Source of the DNA: Pseudovibrio zosterae
Lineage (GTDB): Bacteria; Pseudomonadota; Alphaproteobacteria; Rhizobiales; Stappiaceae
DNA: 64,000 nucleotides
Assembly (NCBI RefSeq): GCF_033843645.1
Contig: NZ_JAWXVZ010000009.1
Span: forward strand, 137,338-201,337
Direction of reading: 5' to 3'
A model generated the notes under the pieces. It did no database searches. It was not told the origin of the DNA and was given only the letters and a program-made list of their open reading frames with translations. Below, piece by piece: positions 59,004 through 64,000 of the stretch. Each line of letters opens with the position of its first letter. Position 1 is the stretch's first letter. The translations under genes and the position numbers were made by a program.

Positions 59004-60140
59004 TTAAACCGTCCGCTCCACCAAAGCAGCCGTACCCAGACCTCCGGCAGCCGCAATCATTGCCAGCCCGCGGGCGCCCTGCGGGGCCATCTTCAGTTCG
59101 TGGAACAACCTCACCATCAAAATTGCGCCCGAAGCCCCAATGGGATGTCCCCGTGCGAGGCTGCCACCGCCTCTGTTGAGAGCCTCCGGCGGGAAACCAA
59201 AGGGCTGAAGACAAGCAATGGCCTGCGCAGCGTAAGCTTCCATCAACTCGACGGAATGCAACGCTTCAGGCACTTGCCCAACGCGGCTCAACACCGCTTG
59301 TGCCGCCGCAACTGGAGCAATTCCGGGGTTCTCTGAGGCTCCGCCCTTGCGCGCCCCTGCAACGAGCCGCAAACCGCCCGTTCCATAGAGCTCAGAGTTG
59401 GCCACAACGAGTGCAGCCGCGCCATCAGCTTCAACAGACGTGGTTGCCGATGTAATCACGCCGCTCCCCTCATGCGCCAGAACGGGTGCCCGCTCCGCCA
59501 CGCGCAGCTTCAATGCGCGGCTAAATCCATCCCGCAGCGGATCAGCTTCACATACGGGCACAAGCTCATGACGGAACCGACCAGAGGCGAGTGCATCCAG
59601 CGCCTTTTGGTGGCTTTCAACGGCATAAGCGCTCTGCTGCGCTGGCGAAATACCGGCGGCATCTGCAAGACGTGCATTCGCCGTCGCCATGTCAGGATCT
59701 CGCTCTGGCCAGGGGCTGAAAGGGGGGCGCTCATAAAAGGTGATTTCGCCGCCATCCTCATGTGCTTGGTGCGCCCGAAGGGGGCGCTGGCTATAGCTCT
59801 CCGCCCCGCCGCATACGACAACATTGGCCTGCCCACTTTCAATCAGGGCTATAGCCTGAAGCACGCTTTCAAGACCGGAGCAGCACTGGCTGTCCAGCGT
59901 GGTCGCGCCAACATCCTCGGGGATCCCGGCCGCCAGAGCACAGAGCCGCGCCGGATTGCCGCCACCGTAAATGCCATTGCCCAGAAGAACCGCATCTACT
60001 TCATGGGGGGAAATGCCCGCATCATGCAACGCCGCACGGCCCACGGGTGCCCAAAGCTCCCAAAGTTTGAGCGCTTTATAGGCACCTCCCCGCGGCTGCA
60101 CAGAGGATCGACGCGCTGAAAGAACAACTGCCGTTCCCAT
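59004..60140 (-). CDS. Thiolase-fold protein with altered active site (YhfS-like)
   Basis: A 378-residue protein of the acetyl-CoA acetyltransferase family. The nucleophile cysteine is kept (LDSQCCSGLES, about residue 86), as is the His motif GHPIGASGA (about 332). Two usual elements are missing: the NEAF loop that supplies the oxyanion-hole asparagine is shortened to EAYAAQA, and the second catalytic cysteine (normally CxGGG near the C-terminus) is alanine in MIAAAGGLG (about 363). It may therefore do acyl transfer or bind a CoA ester without normal condensation. Start 60140 has GAGG/AGGG upstream; ATG 60164 would overlap the ligase gene. Third gene after bioY and the ligase. Confidence 0.82.
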   Translation of the reverse strand: MGTAVVLSARRSSVQPRGGAYKALKLWELWAPVGRAALHDAGISPHEVDAVLLGNGIYGGGNPARLCALAAGIPEDVGATTLDSQCCSGLESVLQAIALIESGQANVVVCGGAESYSQRPLRAHQAHEDGGEITFYERPPFSPWPERDPDMATANARLADAAGISPAQQSAYAVESHQKALDALASGRFRHELVPVCEADPLRDGFSRALKLRVAERAPVLAHEGSGVITSATTSVEADGAAALVVANSELYGTGGLRLVAGARKGGASENPGIAPVAAAQAVLSRVGQVPEALHSVELMEAYAAQAIACLQPFGFPPEALNRGGGSLARGHPIGASGAILMVRLFHELKMAPQGARGLAMIAAAGGLGTAALVERTV

Positions 60141-60150
60141 TGGCCCTGCC

Positions 60151-61602
60151 TCAGTTCTGGTCATCTATAAAGCGATCAATTGCTTTATAGTCCATCTTGC
60201 CGCTTGGCGTAAGCGGCAGGGGCTCTTTGTGGATCAGCAACTGACGCGGTGCCTTGACGGGCCCCAGCTCCTTCCTGCAGCTCTTCAGGATGAAGTCGGA
60301 GATGTCATCCTCTGCATGGTCACAGAGATGAGCAACCAGAACCGGCACCCAGCCACGCTTTGCGTCCACCTTCGCGCCAACTGCACAATCAAGAACTTCA
60401 GGTATCCGCAGCACCACCTGCTCAATCTCTGCAGGATACACATTCACGCCTGAAGTAATGATCATCCGGTTCTCACGGCCCGTCACATACAGATAGCCGT
60501 TAGCGTCAAAGTACCCCAGATCGCCGACGCAAATGAACTCGCCCTCACGCAGCAACTGATCCTTCGCTGCACCAACGTAGTCTTGGAAGTTCTGCGGCCC
60601 TGCCACCCAAAGGCGGCCAACCTCACCCGCTGGCAGATGGGCTCCATCCGCGGCGCGCACATCCACGATAACGCCAGGCACCGGCTTGCCCACGCTTCCT
60701 GTCGGCAGCACCTCGCCCGGACGCCGCATGCTGATGAAGCTCGTCTCAGAAGCACCATAGAATGTCAGGATATGAGCATTCGGAAACATCGGCTTCACTG
60801 TAGCAGCCATGTCCTCCGTCCACTCGGCCCCACCCACAAGGATGGTCCGAACGCACGGATACCGCTCTTGACCGGCCAGCTTCTTGAGAGTGAGAAGCTG
60901 CGTTGGTGTCGCATAGGCGAACGTGCAGCGTCCCTGCCTGAGCATCTCCAGACTACGGCGCGGGTGAAAGGCAGACTGAGCGTAGACCGACGCACCGACG
61001 TGCAAAGCGTGCACCGCCCCGAACAGATGCAGGGAATGAGCCAATGGACCCGGTATCAGCACCCGGTCCTTTTCGTTAAACCCAAGCAGCTCTTCAATGA
61101 TTTGAAAGCTATGCAGCCATGATCCGTGGCTGCGCATGTAGCCTTTGGCAACACCGGTGGTGCCAGAGGTAAAGCCGATGTAAAAGCTATCCTCCAGGCT
61201 CGGTCGATCTGCCGAACGGTCCCTCGAGCTGCTGAAAACCGCCAGTGGCCCCCGTTCCCCGTGCGATGCCTCACGGCAGATGAAATCATCATCGAGAAGC
61301 AGGGCACTGGCAGCGGCAAGCGTGTTGGCTGTCTTCGCATCGAGGTTGGATCGTGGATCAAGCACCGCAGCCGTGCGCCTAATTCCCGCTACAGCGAAAA
61401 AGCCCGCCAACAGAGCGTCTGCACGGTGACAGTCCAGAGCAATGCGGTCACCGGCCACGCTACGCTTCCTCAGCTCAACCTTCAGCTGGCAGACCCAATC
61501 TGTGAAAGCGCGGTTGGACCACACTCGGTCGTCACAGTGCAGAGCCAGCGCATCAGGGCGCTGGCGGGATCTTTCTTTCAAGAAGGAGCCAATGTAACTC
61601 AT
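60151..61602 (-). CDS. AMP-dependent acyl-CoA ligase (YhfT-like)
   Basis: A 483-residue ANL-superfamily enzyme that activates a carboxylic acid with ATP and joins it to CoA. The P-loop GFTSGTTGVAKGYMRSHG is near residue 143, motif FYGASETSF near 285, the CVGDLGYFDANGYLYVTGRENRMI hinge region near 375-398 and the C-terminal catalytic lysine in TPSGKMDYK near 470. It overlaps bioY by 4 nt and is followed directly by the thiolase-like gene. In Bacillus subtilis the equivalent set is yhfU(bioY)-yhfT-yhfS. The acid is unknown; a pimelate-like or fatty acid is possible given the bioY link. Confidence 0.87.
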   Translation of the reverse strand: MSYIGSFLKERSRQRPDALALHCDDRVWSNRAFTDWVCQLKVELRKRSVAGDRIALDCHRADALLAGFFAVAGIRRTAAVLDPRSNLDAKTANTLAAASALLLDDDFICREASHGERGPLAVFSSSRDRSADRPSLEDSFYIGFTSGTTGVAKGYMRSHGSWLHSFQIIEELLGFNEKDRVLIPGPLAHSLHLFGAVHALHVGASVYAQSAFHPRRSLEMLRQGRCTFAYATPTQLLTLKKLAGQERYPCVRTILVGGAEWTEDMAATVKPMFPNAHILTFYGASETSFISMRRPGEVLPTGSVGKPVPGVIVDVRAADGAHLPAGEVGRLWVAGPQNFQDYVGAAKDQLLREGEFICVGDLGYFDANGYLYVTGRENRMIITSGVNVYPAEIEQVVLRIPEVLDCAVGAKVDAKRGWVPVLVAHLCDHAEDDISDFILKSCRKELGPVKAPRQLLIHKEPLPLTPSGKMDYKAIDRFIDDQN

Positions 61603-62156
61603 GAGCGTGAATGCAACGCGGAAGGCATACCACGGGCAACTGTTTGTGCCACAACAGCGGCAATTGCGGCTTTCACCAGATCACCCGGCAAGTAAACCGC
61701 ACTTCCCAACGCCGCTTTGTCCAACGGCAAACCAGCCATGACACTCAGCCCTGGAATGCCAAGCACATAAACAACACCAATCCCACCGACAATTGACGCA
61801 ATCGCGGCGCTTACAAGCACACTCTGGTTCTTCATCAGCTGCATTATGTAGCCAGTGGTGATCGCACCAAAGAACCAGCCGATCAGAAAACCGGCGGACG
61901 GCCCCATGAACACACCAAGACCACCACGCCCACCGGCCAAAAGCGGAAGGCCCAGTGCCGTGAGGAACAGCACTAGGAGAACAGCAAGCCCGCCACGGAG
62001 CGGGCCGAGCATCACGCCAGCGAGCATCACGCCGAGTGTTTGCGCAGTAATGGGAACACCGCTGACGAATGGAATCGCCACGGCTGGCAACAATCCGAGT
62101 GCAGCAATCAAAGCTGCGTAAAATGCAATTTGGACAAGCGCCTTATCCTGACCCAT
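61599..62156 (-). CDS. bioY: Biotin ECF transporter substrate-binding S component
   Basis: A 185-residue membrane protein with about six helices that binds biotin and, with BioMN, imports it. Family sequence is clear: IPFVSGVPITAQTLGVMLAGVMLGPLRGGLAVLLVL (from about residue 27), then GLPLLAGGRGGLGVFMGPSAGFLIGW near 70 and the PGDLVKAAIAA end. It is 104 bp after bioN and leads directly by a 4-nt overlap into the acyl-CoA ligase gene, so import and CoA-activation genes are translationally coupled. Confidence 0.94.
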   Translation of the reverse strand: MGQDKALVQIAFYAALIAALGLLPAVAIPFVSGVPITAQTLGVMLAGVMLGPLRGGLAVLLVLFLTALGLPLLAGGRGGLGVFMGPSAGFLIGWFFGAITTGYIMQLMKNQSVLVSAAIASIVGGIGVVYVLGIPGLSVMAGLPLDKAALGSAVYLPGDLVKAAIAAVVAQTVARGMPSALHSRS

Positions 62157-62260
62157 TCTCTACCCCCATTTGTTCAAGAAGCCGAAGCAAAACAGACTTC
62201 ATTTTCACCAGCCATGGCCAAGACCCTCAATCCACAGAGGCACCTCGGCCAAAGTTCCAA

Positions 62261-62881
62261 TTATCGCGACGCCGTGTTTTTATAGCCGTCGGCACCGCCT
62301 CGAGCCGTAAGGGCCTCGGCAACCTCGTCTGCAAGCTTCAATGCGTGAATGACAAACGGTGCCAGCAACCTCATGCTGCTCCCCTTCCCGGTGCGCGCAC
62401 GATAGGCCTCCTGCAAACTCATGAAGACGGCCATCAGCATAGGGACAAATCGGATTACCAAGGCGACGGCAAGGGCGATCTTCTTCGATGTGACGCCGAA
62501 GACAGATAGCGGCCTGAACAGAGGCTCAATCGCATCCATCAGATCGTCCATCTTAGTCGTGATGCTCAGAAAGTTCGCGAGCAGCACCAAAGTCACCAGA
62601 CGCAAGCTGATGACGATCCCGTCTTCCCAGCTCGTAAAAGCCAAATGGATCAGAAAAATAAACGATAGCATCCATAGAAGGTTCTTGAGAACCTTCAGCG
62701 CCTTCAGACCCTTCTTGCCAAGAGAACCATAAAACCCCAGCACGGCAGCAAGTCCAATCGCTTGCTGCCACCATTGATCAAGGGGAAACAGTAGAAGCGT
62801 TATCAGGCACAAAAACACCAACTTTACTGAGGCAGGTAACCGATGCGCCCAACTGGGACCGGAGATGTAGAGTGACACCAT
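62261..62881 (-). CDS. bioN: Biotin ECF transporter T component
   Basis: A 206-residue energy-coupling-factor transmembrane protein with about four to five helices and the cytoplasmic ARG motif that contacts the ATPase (EALTARGGADG near the C-terminus). FLIHLAFTSWEDGI near residue 75 and RFVPMLMAVFMSLQEAYRARTGK near 145 are typical for BioN/EcfT. It starts 2 bp after the bioM stop. Its role as the biotin-specific T component is inferred from bioM and bioY on either side. Confidence 0.9.
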   Translation of the reverse strand: MVSLYISGPSWAHRLPASVKLVFLCLITLLLFPLDQWWQQAIGLAAVLGFYGSLGKKGLKALKVLKNLLWMLSFIFLIHLAFTSWEDGIVISLRLVTLVLLANFLSITTKMDDLMDAIEPLFRPLSVFGVTSKKIALAVALVIRFVPMLMAVFMSLQEAYRARTGKGSSMRLLAPFVIHALKLADEVAEALTARGGADGYKNTASR

Positions 62882-62883
62882 GA

Positions 62884-63624
62884 TCAGAGTGCCTCCACCA
62901 GTTGGCTTCGGCGCGCAGCTTCTTCAAGTTCGCCTTCAAGGTAACCCGCAATAATATCTGCTGGTTTGCCCTGGTCCTTCAGCTGACCACCTTCGATCAG
63001 GAGTACTTCATCAAAGGTTGAGAGCGCGTCCAACTCATGGCTGACGAATATTATCTGCTGCTCAAGCGCGTCAATTTTATTCAGCAGAATCCGGCGGGTA
63101 ACATGATCTAGGCTAGAAAACGGCTCATCAAGCAGCAGTACCTTTGGTTCCATTATGAGGATCGCCAATATGCATACCAGCTGCTTCTGTCCCTCGGACA
63201 GCTGATGAACGGGCTCTTCAGCAAAACGGCCACACCCATGATCATTCAAATAGGCAAGCGCTTGGGCTGAAGCTGACCTCTTGTCGGCGCCAAGCTGTCT
63301 CAGTCCAAACCCAAGCTCTTCGGCAGCCGTCGGAAAAATAAGCTGATGATCAGGGTTTTGAAAAACAAACCCTGCTGTTCGGCTCAACTCCTTCGGCGTA
63401 GCGTGGGATATGCCATGAACACTCAAAGAACCGGCAGCCAGAGGCAACAAGCCATTCAGAGCGCGAAGCAGGGAACTCTTGCCTGACCCATTGCGGCCAA
63501 TGATCCCAACACGCTTCGAGTTGAGCGTAGCCGTGACATCCCTCACAACCAGCTGATCACCGCGCTCTATTGAAACGCCTGTCAAATGAATGCCTTGGAG
63601 ATCCAAAAGCGGGCCCTGCTTCAT
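62884..63624 (-). CDS. bioM: Biotin ECF transporter ATP-binding component
   Basis: A 246-residue ABC ATPase of the ECF class. Walker A GRNGSGKSSLL is near residue 40, the Q-loop VFQNPDHQLIFPTAAEELGFG near 90 (the sequence typical of ECF ATPases), signature LSEGQKQLVCI near 142, Walker B VLLLDEPFSSLD near 162 and the switch histidine in IFVSHELDAL near 196. First gene of bioM-bioN-bioY; no BioR-type operator (TTATMKATAA) is visible upstream. It lies about 270 bp from the end of the rRNA operon, both on the minus strand. Confidence 0.92.
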   Translation of the reverse strand: MKQGPLLDLQGIHLTGVSIERGDQLVVRDVTATLNSKRVGIIGRNGSGKSSLLRALNGLLPLAAGSLSVHGISHATPKELSRTAGFVFQNPDHQLIFPTAAEELGFGLRQLGADKRSASAQALAYLNDHGCGRFAEEPVHQLSEGQKQLVCILAILIMEPKVLLLDEPFSSLDHVTRRILLNKIDALEQQIIFVSHELDALSTFDEVLLIEGGQLKDQGKPADIIAGYLEGELEEAARRSQLVEAL

Positions 63625-63809
63625 TAATTTACGTTGGGGATTGCCTAATGCGGCGAGGCTTCAAAGTCAAATGAGCATTGCTCATGTGTTCGATACATGG
63701 CAGCTTCCGGACGCCTTATGTCCGCCTCCAGAGGCCTTTATGGAGCCTTTTGCCTTTGTGCGTTTGTTCTGCGCGGGGCATGCATGTTTTGTTTTTGTTT
63801 TGGAATGCA

Positions 63810-63843
63810 AAAAGCCCCCGCGCATGATGCGTCGGGGGCTTTT
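63810..63843 (-). terminator. Terminator of the rRNA operon
   Basis: Stem aaaagcccccg (63810-63820) pairs with cgggggctttt (63833-63843); on the minus strand it is followed by TTTTTGC. It is about 55 bp beyond the 3' end of the 5S gene. Confidence 0.85.
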
Positions 63844-63896
63844 GGATTGCTTGTTCTGTTTGATGCTGGAGAGTGTTTTTTTGATTGTTGTTATCA

Positions 63897-64000
63897 TGCC
63901 CGGCGGCGCCCTACTCTCCCGCGTCTTGAGACGAAGTACCATTGGCGCAGGGGCGTTTCACTTCCGAGTTCGGGATGGGATCGGGTGGGGGCGCCCCGCC
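63897..64000 (-). rRNA. rrf: 5S rRNA (3' part; 5' end outside the window)
   Basis: The minus strand reads as alphaproteobacterial 5S rRNA: the conserved segments CCCACCCGATCCCATCCCGAACTCGG, GAAACGCC, ATGGTACT and GGGAGAGTAGG occur in order, ending GCCGCCGGGC. The first 15 or so nucleotides are beyond the window edge. This marks the end of an rrn operon coming from the right. The 3' boundary is approximate. Confidence 0.93.

Noticed and set aside
60161..60170. TCATCTATAA, nine of ten bases matching the BioR box TTATCTATAA
   Set aside because: It lies inside the end of the ligase gene rather than at the bioM or bioY promoter, and a one-mismatch 10-mer is expected by chance in a window of this size.
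63682..63942. 86-codon minus-strand frame near the 5S gene
   Set aside because: Overlaps the 5S rRNA end and the rrn terminator; low-complexity Lys/Ser-rich translation.
1..64000. CRISPR arrays, insertion sequences, integrases, prophage genes or restriction systems
   Set aside because: None seen: no evenly spaced direct repeats with unique spacers, no transposase or integrase motifs, and gene order looks like stable chromosomal core.

Overview
The window reads as a piece of an alphaproteobacterial chromosome. The best fit is a marine or host-associated member of the Hyphomicrobiales, Stappiaceae-like (Pseudovibrio, Labrenzia or Roseibium type), but the genus is an inference. The evidence is the 5S rRNA sequence, the hemC-hemD-mic60-hemY block facing tsaD-gpsA, a mesaconyl-CoA hydratase of the ethylmalonyl-CoA pathway, a DctPQM/DctBD TRAP system with a sigma-54 promoter, and a tripartite BioMNY transporter. 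Nothing looks like a phage, plasmid, insertion sequence or CRISPR array. Most of the window is densely packed core or near-core metabolism.

Layout. 1-5.9 kb: 3' end of a tRNA, lldD (lactate dehydrogenase), nadV (nicotinamide phosphoribosyltransferase), a Gfo/Idh dehydrogenase with an AGE-family sugar epimerase, and an orphan gene. 6-14.2 kb: amino-sugar catabolism as two divergent operons, murQ-nagF-nagE (minus) and nagR-nagB-II-nagA (plus), separated by about 300 bp with repeated ACCAAT motifs. 14.6-21.4 kb: an outer-membrane barrel, tRNA-Thr(CGT), then the heme operon hemC-hemD-mic60-hemY (minus). 21.5-25 kb: tsaD, Nudix, gpsA, YciI, EVE. 25-32.5 kb: mesaconyl-CoA hydratase, RidA, beta-carbonic anhydrase, glyoxalase, leuB, GNAT, an exported choloylglycine-hydrolase-family enzyme and small unknowns. 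33.1-34.5 kb: a non-coding stretch with a degenerate 15-17 bp tandem repeat. 34.5-41.8 kb: asd, tenA, threonine/serine dehydratase, M20 amidohydrolase, U32 protein, LysR regulator.

42-51.3 kb: dctPQM transporter and its dctBD two-component system (all minus, with a recognisable -24/-12 promoter before dctP), then modABC for molybdate. 51.4-54.6 kb: DUF1203, DUF533, and an Lrp regulator divergent from 4-hydroxyphenylpyruvate dioxygenase. 54.6-58.7 kb: trehalose operon otsB-GH15-otsA. 59-63.6 kb: biotin-transport locus bioM-bioN, then bioY fused by overlaps to an acyl-CoA ligase and a thiolase. The right edge is the end of an rRNA operon (5S, minus).

How the genes work together. NagE/NagF bring in and phosphorylate GlcNAc, MurQ feeds in MurNAc-6-P, NagA deacetylates and the NagB-II-type SIS protein deaminates, under NagR. 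DctB/DctD sense C4-dicarboxylates and drive dctPQM through sigma-54. OtsA/OtsB make trehalose and the GH15 enzyme may break it or a related glucan. The least understood locus is bioY-ligase-thiolase: it has the same gene content as the Bacillus subtilis yhfU-yhfT-yhfS operon, and its thiolase has lost two residues normally needed for thiolase chemistry.
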